From: Glandiceps talaboti
Taxonomy: Eukaryota > Hemichordata > Enteropneusta > Spengelidae
Assembly: GCF_964340395.1 (NCBI RefSeq)
Contig: NC_135561.1
Coordinates: 12,187,961 to 12,245,460, forward strand
Direction of reading: 5' to 3'
DNA: 57,500 bases
Shown here: piece after piece, positions 22,202 to 37,208 of the stretch
How the letters are laid out: the number at the start of each line of letters is the position of its first letter
Numbering within the stretch: the stretch's first letter is position 1
The notes under the pieces: generated by a model
Told to the model about the DNA's origin: nothing
The model's input: only the letters and a program-made list of their open reading frames with translations
Databases searched by the model: none
Made by a program: the position numbers and the translations under genes

Positions 22202-25200
22202 GTGTGTGTGTGGAAAACTAGATATAGATGAACAGTCTGTACAACAGATATATTTCACAATATGTGTTAATTACATTTTAGACTACAATTTAGTACAAAA
22301 CAGACAATGACAAAATTTTGAAAATGACTAGCTACATGTATGGGTCTATTATTAGCCAAAGGAAGCAAAGGATAAAACAATTCTTAGAATACATGTATGA
22401 TATTAATTGCTTACTAAATCCCATTTAGTCTTGTCCGACAAATTTTAGATTATATTTCTAAGTTCGTACGAGACAGTGATGTATTGGATTAGTTCACAGT
22501 ACAAACAGAAATATTAAACGTGTACAAGTAGACAATTTACAAATATTATATTTAGTTATTGAAATCCTAAGTCTAGTAAAATACGTATGATGCTAAACTA
22601 TTTAATATTCATCAATTTCAAGATGAGATTTTTAGATACATTTAGAAATCACCATGTACTCAATATTATTTTAATTTGGCATGCGTACTAATCACTTCAC
22701 ACCAGACATATGACATCGATTGAATTTCTTTATTTTTGCTGTATTACTTAATTATGGTACATGTACCTGTGAGTGCGTAATGTAGGTGAAAACGTCATTC
22801 AAAAATAGGTCACTTCTGTCAAATGAATCTAGTGATTAACTATCAATCCTGTGTTGTTTGAGAAACTCATTTTAAAAAATATATGTTGGCATGTTGTTAT
22901 ACATTGTATCTCTTTAAATTCTCAGTATTGTCAATATTTCTTAATTAAACCAGTTTATTACTAACTTGTATTTTCAGTTTCAGGATTCAAATTACATTTT
23001 GTATGAGGAAGTGTGTCTTGTTGAAGAGAAAACTAAATGTACTATGAAAATGTCTTCTTTTTTTTTCTCAACTTTTTTCTCTCATTTTCCACAGAATAAA
23101 GTGCATGCTTGTATATACTGGTTGATATCCAAAGCCTACCCTAATGACAACATACCAGAAGAGTTCCGTGCTCCGTTCTATATGGACAACCAGGTAAGAG
23201 AGAAACAAAACTGTGCACACACACACACACTTGTAGACCTTATTTACTTGTTTTTCTAATCTTTCAGATATTCTAATATTGTCAGACATGGTCAAAGATT
23301 ATATCAGCAAGTTACAAAATTTGAAAGATGCTACTAGTATAAAAAAAAACAATCGCATTTAAGACCTACTATTGGAATGTGTTTGATTTCATTTATTTAC
23401 CTTTAATATTCTTGTGTTTGTGATTCTGTTCACCCTGGGTTAAATGCTTCTTCCTAATCAGGAACAAGTAGTCAACTCAGAATGACATTATCAATTCATA
23501 TACAGATGTAGATAGATGCTTTCAACCCAAAATGACAGAATAATGAAACAAACAACAATATATGAAGAAACAAAATTTAGGTCAATAAATGATTGATTTG
23601 ATAGTAATCTGACAGAATAAAAACTAATAGTTCCATAACAACAACATAATTTCAAAGTACAGTACTGTGCATACATGAAAGCATATTACCAATAAAATGA
23701 TATTATGATCTTAACTGAAACAAATCAAGTCTGAGACGGGATTAATTTTATTAGCAAATACTATTACTGTTTTGATGAGGTATTTGTCACAAATTTAGTT
23801 GATAGTTTCACTGCTGACTACACATTTATATGTAAATCAGCAGGTTTCAACCTCATTCGCTATATACTAATGTACAATGTAGTTCGCCTATCAAATCAGT
23901 AAATGTCAGTAATGCATCGTAACCAAGCTCCTCTTCCTAAAGGCAGCCATATTGAACTAATGTGGTACATGTGCATGTACTTGTAGCTTGTAATCCCTTT
24001 CATTATTTCTAAAACCCTTCATAGCGTACATTCCGATGGTACCGTGGTTAAGTATAATTTTATAGGAAATTTAGCAACAACTCAAGCTAGGGAAGGTTGA
24101 GTTGATTACGTACATGTAGTCACTCATATATCATAATTAGTATATATTGAAAGACAAATCAAGCCTGTATGTCCTGTGTGTGCACATGTACAACATGTTT
24201 ATAAAGGTTTTAGTTCAATTTACTGTACAACTCAAGAAGCGTTTTCTGGCTTGGCTTACATCAGAGTAGCTCAGTGCTAACACCAGGTTGGTACGTACAT
24301 ATACATGTAACAAATACCTCACTCACATATGTGTTTAACTGGACAGGTTAATGCTCTGCACCAGCCTACATGAAATATTAACACCAGGTTGAGATGCCAG
24401 GTTAGTTCAGGGGTAACACTGCAGCTACCAGTAACACCTCACCAGTATACGAAGTCATGTATATTACATGTATACTGGTAAGGCACTGTTACTGCTTCAG
24501 TGCTTGTATGTTAGCAACTGGAAAGGTCAATGCCTAGCTGCACCAGCCTAATTAATGTTACCGGTAACACAGGTTAACTCTGTGCTAACACTGGGCTGGC
24601 AAATGCACCTCACCACCTTGTGAGTTAGCAACTGAAAGTGCCTGCATCAGGCTACACGTACATGTAGCTCAGTATTAACATCAGGCCAACACTTGACTAA
24701 CAAATTAGAATCGAAAGGGATTACATGAGATACATGTTTATTCTCCAAGTAACAACACAAAGTTCCTGCAGCAGTGTGGAATTAGTACAGACACACATAC
24801 AGTACCTACATGTATACCTACAATATATATATACACCTTTATGTTATTTGACCCAGGAAATCCCTGGCAGTGTTTACAAGATTAGTTTATGTAGAAAGAC
24901 TTTACATATAATTGAAAACCTGTAATATGTAATTTATATATAGATGTACTCTGTACTGTGTAAGTGACCTGAATTGGTATGTTACTACCCACTGGCAATA
25001 GTTGTAATACAATATTTCACATATACTGAACAAGAATTAAGTTGTTAACTGTGAACTGTGAAGGTGAAATATTGGTAGCATGGTGTCTGTATTTTTAGAT
25101 ATTGTACAACAAATTTGAAAAGTGTGTACAATTTTATCCGTGTTACGGATTGCAGTTATTTTGCCCCAAGGCTGGAAACAGGAAGAATTTGAAAGTCGGT

Positions 25201-28200
25201 CTGTTTATCTCTGCTCTGTGGTCAGGTCAGATAAGTAGATGTTGGACAATTGATTGCAGTGTTATCTTATCATCTTAGTGAAAGTGATATATCACTTGTA
25301 CACCTCTAGCGATTTCAGACATAATTTAGTCCACAACGTGAAGCAAGAATGCAGAATAACTAGTGGACTGCTTGTGCAATAACACATTTGTATTCAAGCT
25401 AAGGGGCTAGGGTCAGGGTTAGGTTAAGGCAAGGAATGGGTTTAGATCCTTTAGCTTAATTAGGATTTGTCTCACAGACCGCAAGAGTCCACTGTTGTGT
25501 AATACTAACTAGTAGTACTTACCAGTGTGACCTCTAATGATAGCCAAATTTGTTTGTTGTGAGTCGAAATGATAACAACTGACACTTCTTGTGAGACACC
25601 ACATACCCGTAGTAAGAGATAGGGGAACACCAAATTTTGGTGCATCATTAGAAATTGTGTGCGTCAGTGGGGCGTCAAGTTGGCTTAGAATAGAGGGCCA
25701 GGTACATTGTACATGTACTTACCCAGACAAGTCAAAGTTACACTGTTTATCTAACTTCTAAGCCTTGATCTTCAACTTGTAGGTTGCATGGTTTTTTTTC
25801 ATTTTAGAAACATGAGTTATATATTGGTTGTACTCGGAATACAAATGTCTATGTTTATTCATGCATACATATCACAATGTGTAGATGTATAAATTATAAA
25901 GCAGACATTGACAACTTGTCAAGTTTATAACCACTAGAAGTGATGAGATCTCATCTGACTACATGTAGACAGTGGACAGTCTACTACTAGATGTACACCT
26001 GTAGTTTTCTGTCTCCGTACTGGGAAGGAAGGTCACTGTAATGAAGTTGCCACCTACCTAAGACTATACATTGTACATTTTGTGTTGTGTGTGGTATTTT
26101 TTCAATCTTATCTATGTCTCTCAAAGGTCTTGTGTTTCCATGTATGTATTTTAAAAACAAAATACTCAAAATAAAATGAATTATTGTTGATTGTCGTTCT
26201 TTTTTTAGTAAAATCATTTTTTCTTTCTTTTGAAAATTCTCTATTTGTACAAGTTTCTAACTTTTCATTTTAATGAAAATAACAGGAAACCAAGTCCAAA
26301 GAATATTGTTTCTACATGTGTATATGTACTTCAGTATAACGTATCATAGTGATTATGGACAGTATTATAATCTAGGAAATTACATTTTGGTCAAAATGAG
26401 ACTGTCTTGCAATTTGTGCAATTTTTTTAGATGAAAGAGAGCTACATTAAGTTTGTAAAATGGAGAGGAGGTGATTTCCCTACATGTACAGTGTGTACAA
26501 CTACACATGCATGTAGGAATTGCCTATCATCTCATGGGTAGCACAAATGTGTAGAATACTTAAAGTTACAACCCCTTCCCCCACTATCATTTACGACTGC
26601 GTCACACTGTAATTAACTATATGTATATAGTACAGATTCTACATTGTAGTGCATTGCAATATTGTGTATACATGTAGTGTGATTTGTAGTTACTACTAGT
26701 CTAAAAAAAGTTAGCTTACCCCTAGTGACTGACAGGTCAGGGGTCACGTCACACAGACAATTGAAATCCCATGACCCCACTTAGTGAAATTTCTGAAACA
26801 TTCTCTCGACCAAACATAACATGCAATGTATGTGTAGGTGTCTGTAACATAAATACGGATAATAAAAGTAAGAATTATTATAATGTGAAAATATTCATGA
26901 ACATTACATTATAGATATGAAATAAGATTTAATGTAATCAGTGTTGTCAAAGTTGTCTCCTTTGTCTACTTTGCAAAGAGATGCAAAAAGTGTGAAATGT
27001 TTGTTATTGTACGTACAATAACAAACATTTTACACATTGTTTAATGTTTTGCCATTTATTGAGTTGCGAACATGAACTTGGTATATGTTATTTCACATTA
27101 TTTTTTCAAGTAGAAAAACATAGTGATGCTGTTTTATCAAATAAAAATCCAAAATAAATACCAAATTCTCATCCATATGGCCACTTTAAAGGCCAGAGTT
27201 TCAGTCCCAGATTATTCCATATTTAATCTCTTATCACTAGAGCCACAAGGATTACATAGGATCAACCATTTCTCCAGCTCTATCAGACAACTGTGTTTTC
27301 ATACCAAATATATTATTGTACTCTAAACAAGGCCTGTAATGAAATGATAGTGCCAGTAGAAAAATACATCATCATCATGTACATGTACATCAGGACTGAT
27401 AGATCTTTCACTCCACAACCTTTAAATGTTATGTCTAAAAATACAGATCAACATTTACAGAAACCAATACTGAGTCAATAGTGGAATGTACATTTGTACT
27501 GTGTAAATTGCAGTGTCTCCATGTAGACGTACCAGTAGGTGTTTGGTTGGTTAAAAGGCCTGATGCCTATCAAATGTATGAATTCACATATAATACATGT
27601 ATGTATTACACTCCCTTTCACCCCACCCCCATCACCACCAATAATAATACACTGCAGTTATCACATTTGTAAATCATGTACATGTTGTCTAATAGTAATA
27701 CACACTTCAAATGTTGAATATATGCATATACAGGTACTCTCATACATTGTATATTTAATGCTTGGGTCAGTGTTACAAGGGTCATCGATGTCACATACTC
27801 ACATTCATACACAATGTAAAGTAGGTAAACCCTACCTTAGTTCCCCCCAGGTGTTTTACCATTTGCACGTCAACAATTATTCCTAAATGTGAAGTAACTA
27901 CAATAATATAGTCATTGTAAATTTGACCAAATACTACATGTATACATCCCCCAAGGATTTCAAGTCTGTGGTTTCTACATCGCTATTATGCACAGTACTT
28001 AAAACCTGACACAAATAATAAATGCATACATTGTGTCTCAAAGGTGGCAATACTGTACACTAGTTGTCCAATCTAAACCATCTATTGTAAACTTTATAGC
28101 ATTTGAATTCAAGCATAAAGTGAAAACAAGAATGTGCAAATTGTGTTTGCAAATTGGTTGCTGTACATTTGTATTTGCTGTACATAGTCATGTACATGTA

Positions 28201-28737
28201 TGATGGAGACACTATTTTGGGAGGCAAATGTACATATATCAAATAATACAGTAATTGTCAATTTCACCTTATGCCATATCATGGTCTACATCACTGTCAT
28301 ATTAAAGATAAAAATTTTATGTTTAATATTCTCCATCCATTATATGCATGTAGAGTCTGCCCAGTAGTATTGGTATTAACTGATATGATAGGGCAGTTTG
28401 TGGTACATCAGGGGTGAACAAATCCACTGGTCCTGGGTCCAGGACTAGCGATTTTTTGGGGCAGACCACACAAATTTTACCTTGTCTGGTCCGTCAGACC
28501 AGTACCTTGTACTGTTAATAACTATGTTAAAAAGTCATCTGAATATATACAGATTCATAGGTAAGATTTAATGTTTCACATTAGCGGGACCTGGGACCAC
28601 TTATTCTTTCAGCAGGACCACTGGAATTGTTAAGGTACTGGTCCGGGGACCACCAGTTCACAAAATGATTTGTTCACCCCTGTTCATCATACATTTATAA
28701 ATGTGTGCCTCTATTCTAGAGATAATGTTGTCATGTG

Positions 28738-28769
<32 letters not shown>

Positions 28770-30524
28770 TGTATGTATGTATGTATGCCGACACGAAAAC
28801 AAGTTCTACATAGCGAACTTCAAAAGTAACATCACCTGACAAATCTGAGGACCCCTTGTATGCATAGAAACAATACACAATTAACTGTCAATAAATTCTT
28901 TCACACCTTACACATATAAATACAGTAACACAACGAGTAGCTGACAGTTGTCTGATGAACGCATTGAGCGTGAAACTCGGAGTTACAACCAAGCACCTCA
29001 AGTTCCAACCAACCCACTTTGATTATGTATGTATGTATGTATGTATGTATGTATGTATGTATGTATGTATGTATGTATGTATGTATGTATATGTATGTAT
29101 GTATGTGTGTGTGTGTGCATGTGTGTGTGCATGGCTGCGTGTGTGTGTGTGTGTGTGCTTGCATGCATGTGTGTGTATGTATGCATGTATGTACGCATGT
29201 ATGTATGTATGTATGTATGTATGTATGTATGTATGTATGTATGTATGTATGTATGTATATTTGTTTGTTTGTGCCATGGTAAAGGCTTAACTAGTGATTT
29301 GTACATATACATGTATGCATGTGTAATATAAATGTATAGTTCATGACTTGCCTTGTGATATCAGACGTTATCTTTTGTATCACTGAAAATATTTCAAAAC
29401 ATGACAGTTGAAACAGTTCTGGTTTTTATCATGACTATATGTAGATACATGTGTACGTGTATATGTATAGATGTCTAGCAGTGACTATAATGGTGAAATG
29501 GTTGTGTGCTACTCAATTCAGTGCTTGAATATATTGGAGATGGTTATGATATTTTTGATGCTTATAAAGTTACCAAGATGGCTTACAATAACAGCTGTTT
29601 GAAATATTTGCTGAAAATAGCATATCTACATATCATTAATATGCATAATTCATTCATTTGATTTCTACATGTACATTTAGGACTGCAGTATGGTAACTGT
29701 ACAGTTGTTGTTCACTTTGCAGAGATTAAAATAGAAATGAAAATAATCTAGCAATACCTAAACACTTCATAAGTGTCAAATATTAGGATCTCACAGTCAA
29801 GATAAGTGAAAACGGTGTAAATGGTCTGTGTTTAGAAATTAAATTAGAAAATGTTAATCCCACACTGGTGGATGTCGGTATATGTAGGCATGGACAAATT
29901 TCTTAGTCTGGAATTCACGCAATGAAGGGCATTTATGTTTCTAATAAAAATGTATATGTATACAGTACTAGAACAAAAGTCCCCCACCCCACCATAGCCA
30001 CCCCTACCCACATATTTCAGTATGACAAGTATGGTAATTTTCAATGATCCAACTTGGTTCATGAGTGAAACCTTTAAATTTACCACAGATAAGATATGTG
30101 TAGTACATGTACATCTGTCATTACAGTATGCAAATCATTTTCTTTATCATGTGCTAAATCACACCCCAGCATTTGGTCATAAAATGATTTAATGTTGGTG
30201 GTGTTTCTGTTATTGCCATTTCTGTTCTGTCTACTGGCATTGTCAGCAGACATACCTACATGTACATTATGGATATAGTATTTGTCATAATTTATAATAT
30301 ACTAATCATATAAAACAATTCAAAATCTGTGGTATTTTGCGTGAAGGCAAATGAATTAAGTGTAATGTATTTGTACTGTACTTTAGCATGGATACCAGGC
30401 TGATCTAATAAAACTAGGCCAGATGTGAGCATACATACATACATACATACATGTGATACATACATACATACATACATACATACATACATACATACATACA
30501 TACATACATACATACATACATACA

Positions 30525-30555
<31 letters not shown>

Positions 30556-33500
30556 GATACATACATACATACATACATACATACATACATACATACATAC
30601 ATACATACATACATACATACATACATACATACATACATACACACACACACATACATACATACATACATACATACATACATACATACATACATACATACAT
30701 ACATACATACATACATACATACATACAATACATACATACATACATACATAAATACATACATACATACATACATACATGCATACATACATACATATATACA
30801 TACATACACACATGTATACATTTACATAGTACATACATACATACACACACATACATACATACGTATGTACGTACGTACGTACGTACGTACATACATACAT
30901 ACATACATACATACATACATACATACACACATACATACATACAATGTACATACATACATACACAGACAGGCAGATGAACATAGCTGAACAGATAGACAGA
31001 CAGACAAGCTTATTATAGTGGAGTCAACAAGGTCATATAAATAATGATGTGATTATGATTACACTCTTTGTGTACACACTATTGTATTACATAATTAGCA
31101 TTATTCATTAGGTGAAATGTACACTGTCAGACAATAGTTTGGAAAATGGCTGCGGCAGGAATGTACAGCTGAGGTGAATCAATAATAGAGACTAGACAGG
31201 GTTTTAATACATACATACATCCATACAGGTCATGTGTGTTAGATAGAGATGTATGCCTAAGGGTATGTTTGTTATCATTATACATGTATGATATACTGTG
31301 TGCATGTGTTATTTTGTGGTATATTTTTGTGAATCAGGCATACACTATTACAACAACAGTAATTTCTAAGGGTGTCAGAACGGTAAAAGTCATTTTAATT
31401 TTGATGCCTTTTTTTCTGCCAGGGCCTCCTGCAAAGTAATGTAAAAATGATTATCCTGACAGAGATCATCATGCATGTCATTGATTGTTGTCAAAGCAAC
31501 ATATCTACATTATTGTACATGTAGTTTAGCATAATTTCAAAACTAGCACAAAAATTCTGATTCAATACAAACTCGATCCCCCAGCAGCAATTTATAAGCC
31601 TAACAGGGAAGGATGACAACTCGTGCTTGAAACTATACCAAGCTAGGAGCCTTGTAGTCTAGTTCCTGACAGACCGTATTCCATATTATGTTATCTTCAC
31701 ATATTACGTCTAGTCAGTGTCATTACTCTCACACAAAATTCTATGCTCCCTCCTACAGTGTTCACATAAACATGATGACCTATTCGTGTCTCTACATGAT
31801 TTTAGTTTAAACAGACTGGAGGTGGAGTCCTGCTTGGACAATTGCATATCGATATCAGTCCGAGATCCTAGAAACATGAGAACGATGATGACAGCCTGTC
31901 AATTTGTGATGGATTACTACTTAGTACTGACATGCGCCGTTCGCGCTTCACCCACCATGGGGTTGAACCACAATTAACGCCTAGATTAACGAGATTGACT
32001 AGACGGTATAGTATGAAGATAACGTAGTATGGAATACGGTCCATCAGGAACTAGACTAGGAGCCTTGGATCAGATACTGAAGCCAAGGGAAAGTTCCAAA
32101 GTCAAACCATTTTGGAAAGAAGCTGAATTTGAAATTGTTAATGTACTTTATTGCCTGAGTTTCTTGCAGTAATTGGGCAGAAAACCTGGTTGTCGCATAC
32201 ACATTGAAGATGTAAAGTTGAATACTAAATTTCAATAGTGTTATTATTTTTTATTTTTTCAGGGTACAGAACATGTGAAGCCCTCTGTAATAAATCAATT
32301 GGTATCAGCTGAACTGTACTGCAGGGCATGCAGTAATATATTCCAAAACATAGAGTACCAATGGCAGGGCCACTGGAGTGTTATTCAGATACTATCTAGG
32401 AAAGGTATCTATGTAGTGGATAGCAATGAAGAAGCTGTTACAGAGGGGTTGTTGATACAAAATGCACCTTTCAAACCAGTAAGTCAATGTTGGTTTATTT
32501 TCAGGTCGAGAAAAAAATAGTCCAACACAGTGTACTGTTCTCTACGTCGTTACATAATTAGATATTATTCCCTGATATTTTTCTTTGTTCAACCACCGAA
32601 AATACGAGTGACCTAAGGAGCTTTGTCACTACGAATTGCTAGACGAGTAGTGACAACCCTTGGGTCATGAGTATTTTCTGGCTGAATGAAGAGAAATATT
32701 GGGAAATATCATAATTATATCATCGCCAGAAATATAAAAAAAAAATTGAGGAAAGTAATGGCAATTTTGAGTGTTTTGACTAATATTATTTCAAACACAG
32801 GAAAACTAATGACACAGACATGCGTTGTCATGATGTAGAATAACCAGAGTATATATTCCATATTTTTTTGTTGAACTTGGCTTGTGCATGGTATACATTG
32901 TAATGTAACTTACTAAACTCCTTCAGACACCATATCAACATTTCATGAGATAAGATTTTTAAAAAGTAGGGAGAACGTGACTTGTTATCGTGAATTTTTT
33001 TCCAGTATTAATTTCAAAATACATGGACAGTAAACAAGTCCAAAAATGGCTTGAATTTTGCGCTAGTTTTGTGTATCAACTTTTTTTCAACAAAATATTC
33101 TTGTTTTGCCCACAGAATGCACACTTAGCATTGATTGAATGTATAATGCTGGCATACATAGCTGAAGTGGTTACAATAGAGAGAGTAGTGCAGAGTGTAA
33201 GGTAAGGATATATTAAGCCTGTCCATACTACAAATTCTGATATGAATCCAATTTGATTTACCTGTCCATACTTGTGATTAATTCATATCTAATTTGAAGT
33301 AACTGATCCGGATCAAAGCCTACAAGTACTGTGGGTGGTGGTTTTGATCCAGATCAAAGTAATTCAAATCAGATCGTGATCAGTTAGGCCTGGTGTGGAC
33401 AGGCATGTACTCATGCACCGAGAGGTGATATTTTCCACCCCCACCACACACCCCACCCCACCTCATTGCAGTCACTAGACGCTTTCAAATTTAATTCCAT

Positions 33501-36500
33501 CATGGCTTTCGGATTCTTTAAACTTTTCATTTCTTTTTCAAAATCTGTGAGAAATTACATTATAATTTATACAAAAGATAAAAATTTGTATCTGAACAAA
33601 CTCATCATTTTTATTGATTTGATTTATTGTTTTCAGACGATTTGCCACATTTAATGCATCAAGTGACTTACCATATAATTCAGAAGACGCTTTGCTATTC
33701 TGGTTGAATAAAATATGTGTGACAGTGAAACATCGACTTGAGAAAGAACAGAAAATACAACAACAACAGTTATTACAACTACCAGTGGCACAGGCTCAGA
33801 GGGTGAGTGTGTGTTTATGCTCATATTGCTATGGAAACGAGTATATCTTTATTTATACTGGATATTTGTGTAAGTTTGCATAAACGTGTCTGTCAAGAAG
33901 TTCAGTGAGGGTTGACCCTCATGGGACAAGGAGAAAATTGGAGTGCTCAGTGAAAGCTGTGTTGTTCAGTAGAATCAACCTGAATGATACTCTTCTTACT
34001 TACACTGTGTGGTAGATTTAATCAAAGTCGAACTACGTCACAAAACCTGACTGCAGTAGTAAGAAGCCAGTGGTTTAACCACTCAGTCATTGACAACCCC
34101 AACAAAATTAAAGGGTACTAGGGGCAGATAATATGTTGTTGTTGGCACTCCTGTTGAGTAATAACCAAACACAGTTGACTACACCAGTGTACACAACAAA
34201 GAATCTCTCAATAAGTGGATGGGGGTGTTATATCAATCAATCAATCACTCAATCAATCAATTAAATTTCTATGCCGCCAATCTTCAGAACAATATTCTGT
34301 TCTGTAGCACTGAATAGAAATGCATGTAGCTCACTTATATCATCTGTTATATCCTCTTAGTGGATGTATCACCAAGTTCATTTTGTTTGAATTACGGCTA
34401 TCAGAATTTTTCAAGGTCATAAACTGCAAAGTCAACATGAATTCTTAGACTGTAAAATACATGTGGAGCATCACAAAAATAGATGTATTTTACAGAATAG
34501 AAATTCATGAAGTTATCATTTTGAAAAACGTTTGTTCATCTTAGAAGTAAAGTTACGTTACTGCATTTTGTGTGTTTACATGTACACATATGTTACATGT
34601 ACCAGTATATCATATTATTACTGGTATATAATTGCATATGTACAAATGCTGATAGGACATAACAGATGACATGTGGAATACACCTGTACACCTGTACTTC
34701 ACAGTGTACCTACATTTCTTGATGATAAAAATATACAAATTAATTACCATTTTTCAGCATTTCAGCATTCTTTTATGATCAGCATGTGTTTCATAAACCA
34801 TTATCAGTCCAAAGTCACGTACATGTACACGTTTTTGGCAGATTATATTCAAAATGGTGTATGATATAATAGGACACCCTTCCTTTCCTGAACCCTCTAT
34901 ATGAAAAATTGTGACAGAACTCAGAACTCATATTTCACACACAAAAAATTAAGTTTAACATTTTAACTTTTACATGTTCTGAGCCCTCTACATAATTCTG
35001 AGGGAACACAAAACTTATTTTTTTGTGTTTCCTTAAATATAGTACAATCAAAATAAATCTTATCTAAATCTCAAATTTAGTATTTACTTTATGCAAATAT
35101 GTTGTTGTTTACTTTCCTATTTATAAACATTCAGAATGATGATACATCATTGCCAAGGGTAAGTCAACAAAATAAACAAAACAAAACAAAATGGGTGGCT
35201 GAATTTCCTCCGTAAATATAACAGGAGTGATTGATAACCGGACCCAAAATCTGCATCTTAACCCATCATCCGTGGTTCTCTAAGCCCCTGTTATAGTAAA
35301 TATGACCCAGTCACTTTAAATTTTTTATTTGCATAAATCAGAAATAAATCTGCATGTTTCTTTTAGCAGAAAATGATAACTTTGTCTACATGGACTGCTT
35401 AGCCTTATAGTATTTCTCACGTAATTGTATAACAAAGAAGGAGTTAAGGAGTCACTTTATTCTTCTCTATGGATTTAGGTGTTGGTAAGCTCATGTAAAG
35501 TTTAAAAGGGGTACTGTATGGCAAAGTGTAAAGAAAGTGTTTTGTCTGTACTGTACTGTACTGTAGTGAAATGTGATGTACTATAGTGTCATGTCATTGT
35601 AATGTAATGTAAGGTGCTCTATGCATGATGCTGTTAGTAATAGTGGCAACATGATTAAAATTGGATGTATTGGAAGCTTTCTGTATTGTACCAAAGTCAA
35701 TCGATGTGTTGTATTTGAAAGGGAAATCTTAGTATTCATATCTCTAGACACAGGTAGAACTCTTTTTAGCTCATTCTATCGCACTGACATCTTAAAACCT
35801 GTGTATGTACATTTTTATCTCTAATCTAAATAGATGGTCTTAACAAAACTCAACTCAAAGGGCTTTCAAAAGTTCTGACTAACTTTCGCTCTATTAACAG
35901 AGCATTTCCAATACATAAAAACTCAGATTCCAGCCACCGAAAATATAAAGTGTAGTTGTGCTGTATAGTATATGATTATATAGGGCAGCTAGCAGCAACG
36001 TAAAATAGTATCAATTTGTTCAGATGATTTTAAACAATGTGCTAATTGACCATTGATGATTTTGAAAAAAGAGAGTGAAAAGTAGTCATCACTTGCTGTT
36101 TTAGTCACTAGGAATATATGGTACAGAAAAATATTTTGTATATATACATATGTGGTAATCATTATAATTGTAATGTCAAATACTACTCTGGTAATCCAGG
36201 TTTCGGTTTACTAAGATAGACACAAAACCAAAACTGTTGCTGTTCAATGTGATAGATTACACAAGATGGTGATAGCTGTTCCTCTGTTGTGCGAATCTAA
36301 TCACCCTGTAATCAACATAATGTAAACATTGGAAATCCCAAAACAGTACACTGCAAGTTCATGGAATTAGATTTCAAAGAGATTCCCTACTGAGACTATA
36401 ATTAAACCAACAGCCATTCAATAGCTAATCACTGTTGTATCAACACATTGTGACAATAGCTTTAGTTTGTGTCTATCTTTAAACTGAAGTCTGGATTACC

Positions 36501-37149
36501 AGAGTAATATATATATATCACATTGTAAATATGTAAATAGTATTAATTATCTTCCAATTACAGATCATCCCTAAGCTTGTGCCACCGATACCAGTAATGG
36601 ATGATTTACTTAAAGACATGGGAGATGGTCGGTGTGTTGCAGTTGCTTTACACTTCTATGCACCACAACTATTACAGATAGAAGGTCAGTTCAGGAATAT
36701 ATAATTATATATACAAAATGTAGTATATGTATTTTATATTATATATATTTTATTTCAAAGTTCATGAGATAACAAGATATGTTTTGTTATAGCACCCTAT
36801 CTGATCATCTGTCACTCTGAAATAAGGGTGCCCAGACCAGTGTGTGAAATTAATGGTGGTCCATTGGTACAAGACCAAAACAAGGAGTAACAGTTTCCCA
36901 TAAGGACCGACTGTTTTTTGCTACCTGTCAGTCCATATGACCAACAGTCATTATCCCATATTTTCACATGCTGACCCAGACTTGACATATATTTTACTGA
37001 CTAAAAGTTCATTTGAATGCTTGCATTGAGAGTAGAAACTAAATCTATATCATAAATTTGTGAAACTTTGGTGAGATTAGTATAATTTCTACCTTCCGTA
37101 AGGGAAGGTTATATTTTAGGGATGTAAAGTCTGAGTGTGTGTGTGTGTG

Positions 37150-37208
<59 letters not shown>

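Larger units (their letters stand above)
14405..23094 (+). other. CAMSAP intron 1 (8.7 kb)
   Basis: Large first intron rich in ACATGTAC palindromes. It holds several short DNA elements (17833-18410 with a nested element, 19541-19707, 19749-20125), an ACAA/ACAG array (20637-20774) and a GT array (22067-22213). No coding sequence was recognised; the longest open frames are microsatellite or chance frames. Confidence 0.75.
23194..32262 (+). other. CAMSAP intron 2 (9.1 kb)
   Basis: Contains a degenerate tandem array (24265-24700), repeat copy B (25541-25685), a foldback element (28409-28682), ATGT arrays (28734-28788, 29022-29262, 30430-30958), and a Mutator-like element (31655-32058). ACATGTAC is frequent. 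No coding exon was recognised. Confidence 0.75.
33803..36563 (+). other. CAMSAP intron 5 region around the microexon
   Basis: Contains a short CAAT run near 34230, AT-rich sequence, the microexon at 35135-35158 and a TA-flanked inverted-repeat element at 36186-36504. No other coding exon was seen. Confidence 0.65.

Noticed and set aside
30430-30958. Regular array that could be mistaken for a CRISPR or satellite array
   Set aside because: It is a plain tetranucleotide run without spacers, in a eukaryotic intron.
31717-31977. An 86-codon open frame as a host gene
   Set aside because: It lies wholly inside the 404-bp Mutator-like element and has no recognised domain.
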